Of a DNA stretch of 64,000 nt, positions 41,588-52,290 are shown in pieces (the stretch's first letter is position 1; each line of letters starts with the position of its first letter). This DNA comes from Anaerococcus murdochii (GTDB taxonomy: Bacteria; Bacillota; Clostridia; Tissierellales; Peptoniphilaceae). The notes below the pieces were generated by a model. It was not told the origin of the DNA. It did not search any database and was given only the letters and a program-made list of their open reading frames with translations. The stretch lies in assembly GCF_019957155.1 (NCBI RefSeq), contig NZ_JAIPME010000002.1, forward strand, positions 1,116,001 through 1,180,000, read 5' to 3'. Both the position numbers and the translations under genes were made by a program.

Positions 41588-42685
41588 ATGTTTTGGCATT
41601 CTTTTAAAAATACTTTTAAATTTCTTTTAAGGGAAAAGGCCATGGTCTTTTGGGCCTTGGTTTTTCCGATGATTCTGGGAATGTTTTTCAAACTTGCTTT
41701 TGGAGGCATAAGTGATAATAACAAATTTGACCCTATTGATATTGGGGTGAGCGAAACTGCCTTTGAGGATCAAAATTTTAAAAATTTCCTAGAAGTTATG
41801 GAAGATGAGGATTATTTTAGGATTACAAAGGCAAAAGATGAAGGGATTTTAGATACAAATCCTGATGTCAGGGCCTATATAAAATCAAAGGATAAAATTA
41901 TTACCAAAAAATCTGGCATCCAGGAAACTATTGTAGAGACAATTATAAATACCTACGTCCAAGAATCTGAGATGATAAAAAGGGCAATGGAAAAAAATCC
42001 TCAGACTGATATTTCCAAACTTTTAAATGTTGAAGACCACATCAAAGATGAGTCTAGGAAAAATATGGACCCTATAAATGCCTTTTTTTACACTTTGATA
42101 GGTATGACTACCATTTACGGCTACATGTGGGGCCTTTACGTAATCTACCAATACGAGGCAAATTTGTCTGTAAATGCCAAGAGAAATGCAGTAGCACCTA
42201 TAAAAAAATCGGTAAGCTTATCAGCATCTGTCCTCGTTTCTTGGCTTATAAATTTCATAATCACCCTAGTTTTTATTTTCTACCTTGATAGAGCTCTTGG
42301 AGTTGATTTCGGGGATAGAAAGCCGCTTTTGATACTTCTAAGTCTGATTTCATCTCTAACAGGAGTTGCCTTTGGGATTTTTATAGGAGTTTCAAACAAG
42401 AAAAATATTGAATTTAAGATAAATCTTGGAATTGCAATTACCATGCTAATGAGTTTTCTATCGGGAATGATGATTTCAAGTATGAAAGTCATTATTCAAG
42501 AGAATTTCCCAATCCTAGGCAAAATCAATCCTGTGGCTGTGGTGACAGATGCGATTTATTCTTTGTATTATTACGATTCTACATCTAGGTTTTATGAAAA
42601 TCTTGGTCTTTTAGTGCTTATAAGTGCTGTATTCTTGGCTGGATCTATGTTTTTTATGAGGGGTAAGGAATATGAGAGTCTTTAA
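41588..42685 (+). CDS. ABC-2 type permease
   Basis: 365 residues. One N-terminal membrane helix, an external loop of about 140 residues, then five helices near the C-terminus, the layout of ABC-2 (YhgE/DrrB-like) permeases. The region NPVAVVTDAIYSLYYYD matches the conserved end of the family. Overlaps the next permease by 14 bases. Confidence 0.85.
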   Translation: MFWHSFKNTFKFLLREKAMVFWALVFPMILGMFFKLAFGGISDNNKFDPIDIGVSETAFEDQNFKNFLEVMEDEDYFRITKAKDEGILDTNPDVRAYIKSKDKIITKKSGIQETIVETIINTYVQESEMIKRAMEKNPQTDISKLLNVEDHIKDESRKNMDPINAFFYTLIGMTTIYGYMWGLYVIYQYEANLSVNAKRNAVAPIKKSVSLSASVLVSWLINFIITLVFIFYLDRALGVDFGDRKPLLILLSLISSLTGVAFGIFIGVSNKKNIEFKINLGIAITMLMSFLSGMMISSMKVIIQENFPILGKINPVAVVTDAIYSLYYYDSTSRFYENLGLLVLISAVFLAGSMFFMRGKEYESL

Positions 42686-43781
42686 AAATTATTTTAAAAT
42701 AGCCATGGCCCATAAGGTCTCTATTATTCTATACACTTTAATTTTTCTTGCCATTCTTAGCTTTTCAACTAAGTCTGATAAGAATGATTTTTACACAGAT
42801 GTAAGGCCTAATATTTATTTGAAAGATGAGGCAAAGACTGATTTATCAGAGGGACTTTATGATTATCTGGATAATAAAGCTGTGATTAAGAAAATGGATG
42901 AGTCACTTGTTGAAGATAAGCTTTTTTATCAGATAATAAGCGCAAGTCTTGTTATTCCAAAAGATTTTGACCAAACAAGGAAGGTGAATTTTAAACAGGC
43001 GCCTGATGATATGTACGGTATGGCTGTTAAAGAGCATGTAAACCAATACCTAAGCCAGGTTGATGCATATGAGAAAGTTGGTTTTGATACGAATGAAGCC
43101 ATCAAATATACAAATAAAGATTTGGCAAAACAGGTAGATGTTAAAATAAAAAGCAAAGTCGATATTGCTGGGGAAGATGATTCGGTCTTTTATTTTAATT
43201 TCATCAATTACCTAATCCTAGCCCAGGTTCTTTTGATTGTATCAACAATAGTTAGCGTTTATAAAAAGAAAAGCTTAGCCATGAGAAATGGAGTAAGTCC
43301 AATGCCAAAGGCAAGGATGAATATGGAATTGATTTTAGGCCACATAAGCACAGGCCTTATAGTGTGGGCCCTTTATATTTTGCTATTTGTTATTCTCTAC
43401 AAATACGATTTTTCTGCCGCCCACATAAATTTAATGGTGGTAAATTCTCTGGTTTTCACAATCAGTGTTGTGACCATGGCAGTTTTCATTTCGAGCCTAA
43501 TATCAAATGAAAACACCATTTCAGGTGTCATGCAAGTTGTATCCTTGGGATCATCATTTTTGTGCGGTGCCTTTGTACCTCAAGCCCTACTTTCAAAAAC
43601 CGCTTTGACACTAGGAAAAATTTTCCCATCCTATTACTATATTAAAAATAACGAACTCCTTTTAGAAAACCCTAGCTTTGGGACAATCTTGCCAAACATA
43701 GGGATAATGATAGCCTTTTCTCTAGCCTTTATCCTTATAAGCATGGGTATGAAAACAAAAGTAAACGACAAAATTTCATAA
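42672..43781 (+). CDS. ABC-2 type permease
   Basis: 369 residues with the same layout as the preceding protein: one helix, a large external loop, five helices, and the family-type FLCGAFVPQALL and KIFPSYYYIK. The two permeases probably form a heterodimer. A strong terminator follows. Confidence 0.85.
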   Translation: MRVFKNYFKIAMAHKVSIILYTLIFLAILSFSTKSDKNDFYTDVRPNIYLKDEAKTDLSEGLYDYLDNKAVIKKMDESLVEDKLFYQIISASLVIPKDFDQTRKVNFKQAPDDMYGMAVKEHVNQYLSQVDAYEKVGFDTNEAIKYTNKDLAKQVDVKIKSKVDIAGEDDSVFYFNFINYLILAQVLLIVSTIVSVYKKKSLAMRNGVSPMPKARMNMELILGHISTGLIVWALYILLFVILYKYDFSAAHINLMVVNSLVFTISVVTMAVFISSLISNENTISGVMQVVSLGSSFLCGAFVPQALLSKTALTLGKIFPSYYYIKNNELLLENPSFGTILPNIGIMIAFSLAFILISMGMKTKVNDKIS

Positions 43782-43787
43782 AAATAG

Positions 43788-43811
43788 CCCTCGCTTAAGC
43801 GAGGGTTTTTG
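43788..43811. terminator. Terminator of the ABC-2 operon
   Basis: Perfect CCCTCGC-TTAA-GCGAGGG hairpin with TTTTTGAATTTTT after it; lepB ends from the other side at 43817. Confidence 0.88.
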
Positions 43812-43816
43812 AATTT

Positions 43817-44356
43817 TTAATTTAATTTTTTGATTTTATCAAAAGGCCAGATTCTAATAAGAGCCCTGCCTAGGAAATTTGTTTGGTGAACTGGGCCGAA
43901 TTTTCTTGAGTCGTTTGATTTTGGCCTGTTATCGCCCACCATGAAGTACTCATCGTAGCCTAGGAACCACTGATTTTCACCCTTACTTTCAGTAAAATCT
44001 CCTGTTGTGTAATATGGTTCGTCAAGTTCATCACCATTTATATAAAACTTTCCATCCTTAAGGTCGACTTGGTCTCCTGGCATACCAATTATTCTTTTTA
44101 CATAAAGTTTATTTTCTGTTGGGCTATGGAAGATTATCACATCCCCACGTTTATATTTGTGGGTAATATTTCTTGAGATTTTTTCAACCACAACTAAATC
44201 GTCGGTAAAGAGGGTATTTTCCATAGAATGTCCCGAAATGCGGGTCAGGTCTATTATGAAAAACTTGATGAAAAATGTAATCAGAAGGGCAATGGCAATG
44301 GTCTTCACCCAGTCTAAGATTTCTTTAAATATTTTTTTGATTTTTGATTCTGTCAT
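43817..44356 (-). CDS. lepB: Signal peptidase I
   Basis: 179 residues, the short Gram-positive form with one N-terminal membrane helix (about 19-38). Catalytic serine in SGHSMENTL (box B, about residue 42) and lysine in VKRIIGMPGD (box D); box E is GDNRPKSNDSRKFG. It cuts signal peptides outside the membrane. The start lacks a ribosome site: a GGAGG lies about 50 bases upstream and an in-frame stop intervenes, so the start context is unusual. It stands alone. Confidence 0.95.
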   Translation of the reverse strand: MTESKIKKIFKEILDWVKTIAIALLITFFIKFFIIDLTRISGHSMENTLFTDDLVVVEKISRNITHKYKRGDVIIFHSPTENKLYVKRIIGMPGDQVDLKDGKFYINGDELDEPYYTTGDFTESKGENQWFLGYDEYFMVGDNRPKSNDSRKFGPVHQTNFLGRALIRIWPFDKIKKLN

Positions 44357-44518
44357 ATTTTTTAATTAACACTTACATAAGCAAGTAAGATTGTTATATT
44401 TCCTCCAATTTATTTATAATAAAATAACTAATTAAAGTAATTATAGCATATAAATAAGCTTTTTACAAAAATATATATTTATAAATTTGCTTCGCAAGAT
44501 CTTAGTTAATTTCAGATA

Positions 44519-44550
44519 AAAAAGCCAGCACCATTTGGTACTGGCTTTTG
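44519..44550 (-). terminator. Terminator of the oxidoreductase gene
   Basis: Minus-strand AAAAGCCAGTACC / GGTGCTGGCTTTTTT hairpin with T run. The gap up to 44356 holds no gene, only AT-rich sequence. Confidence 0.85.
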
Positions 44551-44553
44551 TTT

Positions 44554-45735
44554 TTATAGGTCAAAAATTTCGCTGCCTAGTTTGGTTTCTTTTGGATCTA
44601 CTCCTTCAAATACTATTTTTTTGACATCCATTTGGAATTTGATGTCGCCCCAGAGGATTCCGCCTACAAATTTATCACCGTTTTTAAAGAGTTTGTAGAT
44701 TTTTTCTCCGTCTTCTTTTTTGACTTCTTCTATACCATCACCAGCATTTTGGCCTGCTGAAAATAGTTTGATATCGCCTAGCATGAGGGTGGAGAATGGT
44801 TTTGGTTGTTCATATAATTTATTATCGCCAGTCATGTTTGCACCTGCGATTTTACCCATTTCCATAGATGCTGTCCAAAGACCTATAGAGAAGTTTCCTA
44901 TTTGGGCAACGTCGCCTGCAGCGTAGATGTCCTCATTTTCTACTTGTAGGTTTTCTCCAACAAGGATTCCCCTGTCTGTAGGGATATTTGAATTAGTAGC
45001 TATCTCTATATTTGCCCTAACACCTGCTTGGATCATGATAGCGTCAGCTACGAGTTCTGTGCCGTCGGTTAGTTTTAGACCACAAACCTTGCCGTCTTTT
45101 ACTAGGATTTCTTCGCTGAATTTGCCTGTTAGGGTCTTCATTCCCATTTCATTTAGGGCCTTTTCTAATTTTTGTGAAAGGTCTTTGTCAAGTTGTCTTG
45201 CAAGAAGGTAGTCAAAGGCTTCAACTATTGTGATTTCAATGCCTAGGTGGGAAATAGAGTTGGCTGCTTCAAGGCCTAGGATACCGCCACCTATGATTAT
45301 TAGCTTTTTCTTGTCGTTAAGGTATTCTTTGAAATGTTTTAAATCGTCTGAGCTTCTAATGGCAAAAACACCTTCTGCATCAGCATTTTTGATAGGTGGT
45401 ACAAAAGCATGAGATCCTGTAGCTATCAAAAGCTTGCCGTATTCGTATTCTTGGCCGTCTTTTGCGATGGCTTTTTTATTTTCTTTGTCGATTTTTTCTA
45501 TGTGGGTGTCAAGTTTGACTTCTATATTTTTTTCCTGATACCAGTTTTCTTTCTTTACAAGAATTTCCTCGTCTGTATAATCTTTTTCAATCAATTCTGA
45601 AAGTCTGGTTCTCCAATAAGTAAGGCCGTGTTCGTCTGAAACTATTAAAATTGAACCTTTTGGGTCATTTTTCCTTATTTCTTCAGCCGCTGAAAGACCG
45701 CTAATTCCGTTACCAATAATTAAATAATCGTACAT
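44554..45735 (-). CDS. NAD(P)/FAD-dependent oxidoreductase (rubredoxin reductase-like)
   Basis: 393 residues. Two dinucleotide sites: FAD GNGISGLSAAEEI (8-20) and NAD(P)H IIIGGGILGLEAANSI (about 145-160), plus the second FAD motif IYAAGDVAQ. Similar proteins are reductases for rubredoxin, nitrite reductase or peroxidases. The AELSRRK-type redox disulfide of thioredoxin reductases is absent, so electrons pass directly to a partner protein. That partner is not encoded nearby. Single gene with own ribosome site AGAAAGGA. Confidence 0.85.
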   Translation of the reverse strand: MYDYLIIGNGISGLSAAEEIRKNDPKGSILIVSDEHGLTYWRTRLSELIEKDYTDEEILVKKENWYQEKNIEVKLDTHIEKIDKENKKAIAKDGQEYEYGKLLIATGSHAFVPPIKNADAEGVFAIRSSDDLKHFKEYLNDKKKLIIIGGGILGLEAANSISHLGIEITIVEAFDYLLARQLDKDLSQKLEKALNEMGMKTLTGKFSEEILVKDGKVCGLKLTDGTELVADAIMIQAGVRANIEIATNSNIPTDRGILVGENLQVENEDIYAAGDVAQIGNFSIGLWTASMEMGKIAGANMTGDNKLYEQPKPFSTLMLGDIKLFSAGQNAGDGIEEVKKEDGEKIYKLFKNGDKFVGGILWGDIKFQMDVKKIVFEGVDPKETKLGSEIFDL

Positions 45736-45820
45736 ATATTATCCTTTCTGTCTATTACTTAACAATATTATATCACTTTGAATAGACCTTAACAATCCTT
45801 AAGACCTTTCTTTAATAGAG

Positions 45821-45826
45821 TATAAT
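45821..45826 (+). promoter_or_regulatory. -10 box seven bases before a start codon
   Basis: TATAAT is followed after six bases by the ATG at 45833. Transcription would begin at the A of the ATG, giving a leaderless message for the GNAT gene. No clear -35 box. Confidence 0.5.
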
Positions 45827-45832
45827 GGATAT

Positions 45833-46333
45833 ATGAGGAAAGCAGAAATTAAAGATTTAAATAAAATTGTAAATATTATAGAAAATGCGAAAAAATCTTT
45901 AAAGGACGAGGGGATTGACCAATGGCAGATTGATTCTATGGATGAAGATTTTTTAGCAAGGCAAATTGCAACTGGCAAAGCCTTTGTTTATGAAGAGTTT
46001 GGTGTGGTTTGTGCCTATGCCTTTTTATCCGATGAGAAGGAGGAAGCCTATAAGCCTTGGGAGGATAACTTTGAAGGCAAAAAACCTCTTACTATCCACA
46101 CCTTTGCGGTTGACCTAGATATGACCAAGAGAGGAATTGCTACAAAATTTTTTATAGATATTATAATCCATGCTGAGAAAAATTCTTTCGATGCCTTAAG
46201 GATTGATACCCATGAGGATAATTTCAAGATGCGTGGCCTAATTAATAAGCTCGGTTTTAGAAAGATTGGGCAAATTTATATTGACGAAGAAGGGACAAAA
46301 AAACCTAGAATTTGTTATGAGAGATTCTTATGA
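45833..46333 (+). CDS. GNAT family N-acetyltransferase
   Basis: 166 residues with the GNAT fold: N-terminal RKAEIKDLNKIVNII, the acetyl-CoA loop DLDMTKRGIATKFFIDIII (a variant of R/Q-x2-G-x-G/A), and the closing LINKLGFRKIGQIYID. The substrate is unknown. It appears to be translated without a leader. Its stop overlaps the helicase start (ATGA), so the helicase relies on coupling. Confidence 0.85.
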   Translation: MRKAEIKDLNKIVNIIENAKKSLKDEGIDQWQIDSMDEDFLARQIATGKAFVYEEFGVVCAYAFLSDEKEEAYKPWEDNFEGKKPLTIHTFAVDLDMTKRGIATKFFIDIIIHAEKNSFDALRIDTHEDNFKMRGLINKLGFRKIGQIYIDEEGTKKPRICYERFL

Positions 46334-48891
46334 TTAATGAAAGCCAAAGGATAATTATTGAAAAGGCCCAGACGCCTGCCGCTGTTATTGCAGGACCTGG
46401 GACAGGAAAGACCTACACGATTGTAAAAAAAGTCATTTCTTTAATCAAGAACCAGGGACTTAGTCCAAACAGGATTTTGATTACGACCTTTACAAAAAAA
46501 GCCGCAAGTGAGCTTCAAACAAGGATTATTTCTGAATTTAATAGGGAAGGGATCAAGACTGAACTTAAGGACATGATGATTGGCAATTTCCACTCTCTGG
46601 CCCTTGATTTTCTTGAAAAATATCCATCTCTTGATAGGCCTTTTTTGGATGCCAAGGTTATAGACCAGGTTGTCGAAGGCTATTTGATTGAAAAAAACCT
46701 AGACCTTTATAAAAATATAGAAGATTACGAAAAATACATAACCTATAACCATGCCTGGGAAATCAAGGGAATTTACGAAGAAATTACCAACAAACTCATG
46801 GATGTGGAAGAGCTTTTGAAGTCAGAAAATCCTAGGGAAGTTTTTGCTGGTAAAATTTTTCTAACCCACGAAAAGCTCCTCAGAGAAAAAAATCTGATTA
46901 ATTTCCAGATGATATTGAGGGATTTTTACCTGCTTTTAAAAGATCCTGTTAGGGGAGAGGAAATTAGAAATGGAATTGATTTTGTAATTGTTGATGAATA
47001 CCAAGATACAAACTATATCCAGCAAGAAATCGCCTTTTCTTTGGTAAAAGATAAGGAAATTATGGTTTTTGGTGACGACGACCAGTCCCTTTATTCTTTT
47101 AGGGGAGCAGATCCTAGAAATCTAACAGATTTTTCAGAAAAGTTTTTTAAGGCCAAGGGCCACAAGGCCTTTACCTACAAACTCGATATAAATTATAGGT
47201 CCAACCAAGCTATAATTGATAAGTCTTTAAAATGGCTTGATAATAAAGATTATGGTCAAAATAATAAAAAAACTTTGAGGTCTAATGACAAGGAAGCAAA
47301 TCCAAATACAATTGTAAGGGCTAGGGCAAATGAGCTTAAAAACCTTGCAACAATAATTAGGATTTTAAAGCAGGACATAAATCTTGGCCAGATTGCATTT
47401 TTATTTCCTTCCTTAAACCACGCCTATGTTTCAAAACTCCAGTCTTATTTCGAAAAAGCTGGGATTAGGGTTTTGAATAAAAAATCTTCTCAGTTTTTTA
47501 AGAGGGATGAAATCAGGGGTTTTATCTACTTAATCTTGAAAATTGGTGGGATTAAAACCACCTATGAAGATCCTTCCACAATTTATGGTGGCTTTGCAAA
47601 AAATAAGGCCAAGTATAAAAACTACCTGCATTATCTAGGAAAAGATGAGACCCTAAAGGCAGATGGGGAAATTCAAAATTTCATAGAGGCCGAAAAAGAA
47701 AGTGATCTTTCAATTACCGATCTTTTTTATAAGGCAATGGGTCTTGAATATTTTAGAAAATTTTTAATAATGGACGAAGAGGACCTAGACGGAGCAAGAA
47801 TTTTGGGAAATATTTCCACAATGATTAATCTTGCCAAGGACTTTGATGAAATTTTCAAGGCGCCAAATCCCAAGGCCCACTACCAAGAATTTATATCTTC
47901 ATATTTGGAATATCTTTTTGTGTCAAGGTCCATAGAGGAATATGCAAATATAGATAGCCACAAGGAAGCAGTGAATTTCATGACTATCCACCAGGCTAAG
48001 GGACTTGAGTTTGAAGTTGTCTTTATATCGGGTCTTTACGATTCGCCAAAGCCTTCTAAACTTGGATTTTTAGCGGACTTTGACCCTGGTGACTATTCTT
48101 ATGTTAAAGATTTTTACAGAAAATATTACACTGGCTTTACCAGGGCCAAAAATCTTTTGGTTCTTTTGGATAATAGCGAAGACTATAAGCTAAGCAAGTT
48201 TTCTGAATCCTTTCCAAGGTCATCAGCCATCAAGAGCCTTGATTTTGAAAGGACTGAGGAGAAAAAGGAAAAACCGATTTTAGCCTATACTACAGATATA
48301 GAAGTCTTTAGGACTTGCTCTTTGAAGTATAGATTTATAAGGAAATTAGATTTCAAAGCCCCATCCACAAGGGCCTTATCTTTTGGTACCAACACCCACA
48401 AGCTTGCAGAATATTACAGCCTGATGCCAAATGACAGGAAAAATCTTATGAAATTCCTTGAAAAAAATCCTCAATACAAAAACCCTCTTGAAAATTTCAT
48501 CAAAAGAGACTTTGAAATAACTGGTGTTGAGACAAATTACAAACTCGACAGGAATTTTTATATCCTCCAAGGTAAGGTCGATTTAAGTCTTTCTGACGGG
48601 TCGATTGTGGATATAAAAACTGGATCATACAATGAGGACTTAATCCAAGCCTACAAGGGCCAGCTTATGACCTACAGGTGGCTGATTTTAGGCAACCATC
48701 ATCATCTAAACAAGATGTATTTATATTTTATCGAGGAAGACAGGCTTATAGAAATTGAACCTACAGATTTTGACATAAATGAAATTGACAAGGTCGCTAG
48801 GATGATTGATAGGAATATCGGTTACAGGAGAACAGACGACATCGAATCTTGTAAATATTGCCAGATGAAGTATTTTTGCAAGAGAAATTGA
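46330..48891 (+). CDS. UvrD-like helicase fused to a Fe-S PD-(D/E)xK nuclease
   Basis: 853 residues. Superfamily 1A helicase: Walker A AGPGTGKTYT (about 20-29), TFTKKAASEL, DEYQDTN, GDDDQSLYSFRGA, NYRSN, and motif V/VI HQAKGLEFEVVF and YTGFTRAKNLL. The C-terminal 200 residues are a RecB/Cas4-type nuclease: GKVDLSLSDGSIVDIKTG with the metal aspartates and lysine, then QLMTYRW. Cys663 and the C-terminal Cys841, Cys844 and Cys850 (CKYCQMKYFC) fit the iron-sulfur staple of AddB-type nucleases. It is shorter than AddA. It probably processes DNA ends or stalled forks. Confidence 0.87.
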   Translation: MINESQRIIIEKAQTPAAVIAGPGTGKTYTIVKKVISLIKNQGLSPNRILITTFTKKAASELQTRIISEFNREGIKTELKDMMIGNFHSLALDFLEKYPSLDRPFLDAKVIDQVVEGYLIEKNLDLYKNIEDYEKYITYNHAWEIKGIYEEITNKLMDVEELLKSENPREVFAGKIFLTHEKLLREKNLINFQMILRDFYLLLKDPVRGEEIRNGIDFVIVDEYQDTNYIQQEIAFSLVKDKEIMVFGDDDQSLYSFRGADPRNLTDFSEKFFKAKGHKAFTYKLDINYRSNQAIIDKSLKWLDNKDYGQNNKKTLRSNDKEANPNTIVRARANELKNLATIIRILKQDINLGQIAFLFPSLNHAYVSKLQSYFEKAGIRVLNKKSSQFFKRDEIRGFIYLILKIGGIKTTYEDPSTIYGGFAKNKAKYKNYLHYLGKDETLKADGEIQNFIEAEKESDLSITDLFYKAMGLEYFRKFLIMDEEDLDGARILGNISTMINLAKDFDEIFKAPNPKAHYQEFISSYLEYLFVSRSIEEYANIDSHKEAVNFMTIHQAKGLEFEVVFISGLYDSPKPSKLGFLADFDPGDYSYVKDFYRKYYTGFTRAKNLLVLLDNSEDYKLSKFSESFPRSSAIKSLDFERTEEKKEKPILAYTTDIEVFRTCSLKYRFIRKLDFKAPSTRALSFGTNTHKLAEYYSLMPNDRKNLMKFLEKNPQYKNPLENFIKRDFEITGVETNYKLDRNFYILQGKVDLSLSDGSIVDIKTGSYNEDLIQAYKGQLMTYRWLILGNHHHLNKMYLYFIEEDRLIEIEPTDFDINEIDKVARMIDRNIGYRRTDDIESCKYCQMKYFCKRN

Positions 48892-48931
48892 AAGATAGCT
48901 ACTATGTAATACAATATAGATAGGAGGCCTT

Positions 48932-49258
48932 ATGATAGATACACAGATGTTAAAGGGGCTTATCGACGGAATAATCCTCCACATAATCAAAAACAAGGAA
49001 ACCTATGGCTATGAAATCATTGAAGAACTCAAGCTAAATGGTTTTTACAATATGACAGAAGGCACAGTTTATCCAATACTCACAAGGCTCATCAAAAAAG
49101 GCCTAATAATAGGTACTTTCAAGGAATCAAAAAAGGGGCCAAGGAGAAAATATTACTATATAACAGAATCGGGTAGACGATATTTGGATGATTTTTACAA
49201 GTCCTATGACAGTTTGAAGGCTGCAATGGATAGGGTTTTAGAAAAGGGAAATAAATGA
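48932..49258 (+). CDS. PadR-family transcriptional regulator
   Basis: 108 residues. Winged helix of the PadR type: LKGLIDGIILHIIKNKETYGYEIIEEL, TEGTVYPILTRLIKKGLI and the wing GPRRKYYYITESGRRYLDDF. Such small regulators usually repress a neighbouring transporter or enzyme gene. Here it shares its stop with a pseudouridine synthase gene, so its target is not obvious. AGGAGG ribosome site. Confidence 0.9.
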   Translation: MIDTQMLKGLIDGIILHIIKNKETYGYEIIEELKLNGFYNMTEGTVYPILTRLIKKGLIIGTFKESKKGPRRKYYYITESGRRYLDDFYKSYDSLKAAMDRVLEKGNK

Positions 49259-49950
49259 GAGTAGATAAGATGATTGGAAATACTGGTCTAGATACCAGGA
49301 AGAATATAAAAAGAAATGCCAAAAAAGGGGCACTTGTGATAAATGGAGAAATTGTCAAGGATTCTTCAGTTCAGGTAGATCCTATGGTTGACGAAGTTTT
49401 TTATATGGGCCATTTTGTGGAATATATAGAAAATCTTTACTTGATTTTAAACAAACCAGCTGGAGTCTTATCTGCAACTACAGACGTAGAAGAAACTGTA
49501 ATAGATCTTTTGGATGACTTTTATCTTAACTATGATCTATCAATTGCAGGAAGGCTTGATAAGGACACAAGGGGCTTAATTATCCTTTCAACAGACGGGA
49601 AATTTATCCACAAGATAACAAGTCCAAATTCAAATATCACCAAAACTTATGAGGTCCAAACCCGAGACCCAATCGAAAAAAACTTGGTAGAAGAATTTAA
49701 AAAGGGAGTCTATATAAAGGAAGACGATTACACAGCAAGACCAGCTGAACTAATCATTACCGGAGAAAAGGAAGCAATAGTTAAGGTCATTGAAGGAAAA
49801 TATCACCTAGTTAAAAGACTTTTTGCTAATCTTGGAAACCAGGTCATCGGCTTAAAGAGAACGGCTATCGGAGATTTAGTCTTAGATCCATATTTAAATG
49901 AAGGTGACTATAGGGAATTGACCCAAGCTGAGTTAGATTTATTCAAATAA
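49255..49950 (+). CDS. Pseudouridine synthase, RsuA/RluB family
   Basis: 231 residues. An N-terminal S4 domain (MRVDKMIGN...KNIKRNAKKGALVINGEIV) is followed by the catalytic domain with AGRLDKDTRGLIILSTDG, whose aspartate in GRLD is the nucleophile. The family modifies one uridine in 16S or 23S rRNA; RsuA (16S) is the best guess from the size. Confidence 0.92.
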   Translation: MRVDKMIGNTGLDTRKNIKRNAKKGALVINGEIVKDSSVQVDPMVDEVFYMGHFVEYIENLYLILNKPAGVLSATTDVEETVIDLLDDFYLNYDLSIAGRLDKDTRGLIILSTDGKFIHKITSPNSNITKTYEVQTRDPIEKNLVEEFKKGVYIKEDDYTARPAELIITGEKEAIVKVIEGKYHLVKRLFANLGNQVIGLKRTAIGDLVLDPYLNEGDYRELTQAELDLFK

Positions 49951-49964
49951 ATAAAATATTTTTA

Positions 49965-50058
49965 TGAAAACACTTGCAAAAAAAGTAAAAGTGTGATATT
50001 ATAATGATACATGATAATAATGAGAGAAACGAGCTTGATTAATTTTGGGCTCGTTTTA
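49965..50058 (+). promoter_or_regulatory. glpP-glpK promoter and antitermination leader
   Basis: TTGCAA (49974-49979), 17 bases, TATTAT (49997-50002). The leader then has GAGAGAAACGAGC and a terminator hairpin ACGAGC (50029-50034) / GCTCGT (50049-50054) with four T. A cre-like TGAAAACACTTGCA (49965-49978) overlaps the -35 box but matches poorly. GlpP is known to release such terminators when glycerol-3-phosphate is bound. Confidence 0.7.
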
Positions 50059-50075
50059 TGTGTTTAGGGAGAGAT

Positions 50076-52164
<2,089 letters not shown>

Positions 52165-52167
52165 TAA

Positions 52168-52260
52168 TTGTTTGAAATTAAAATCTGTGATATAATAGAT
52201 ATAACTTAATAAGAATGGAGAGAGATGAGCGTAAGTATTCTATACTTGTGCTCGTTTTTC
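52168..52260 (+). promoter_or_regulatory. glpO promoter and attenuator leader
   Basis: TTGTTT (52168-52173), 17 bases, TATAAT (52191-52196). GGAGAGAGATGAGC leads into a 14-bp stem: ATGAGCGTAAGTAT with ATACTTGTGCTCGT (52225-52255), then TTTTTC. This terminator sits before the gene start at 52291, as in the glpP leader. Confidence 0.75.
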
Positions 52261-52290
52261 TTTATAGTTTTTTACATAAAAGGAGTAAAG

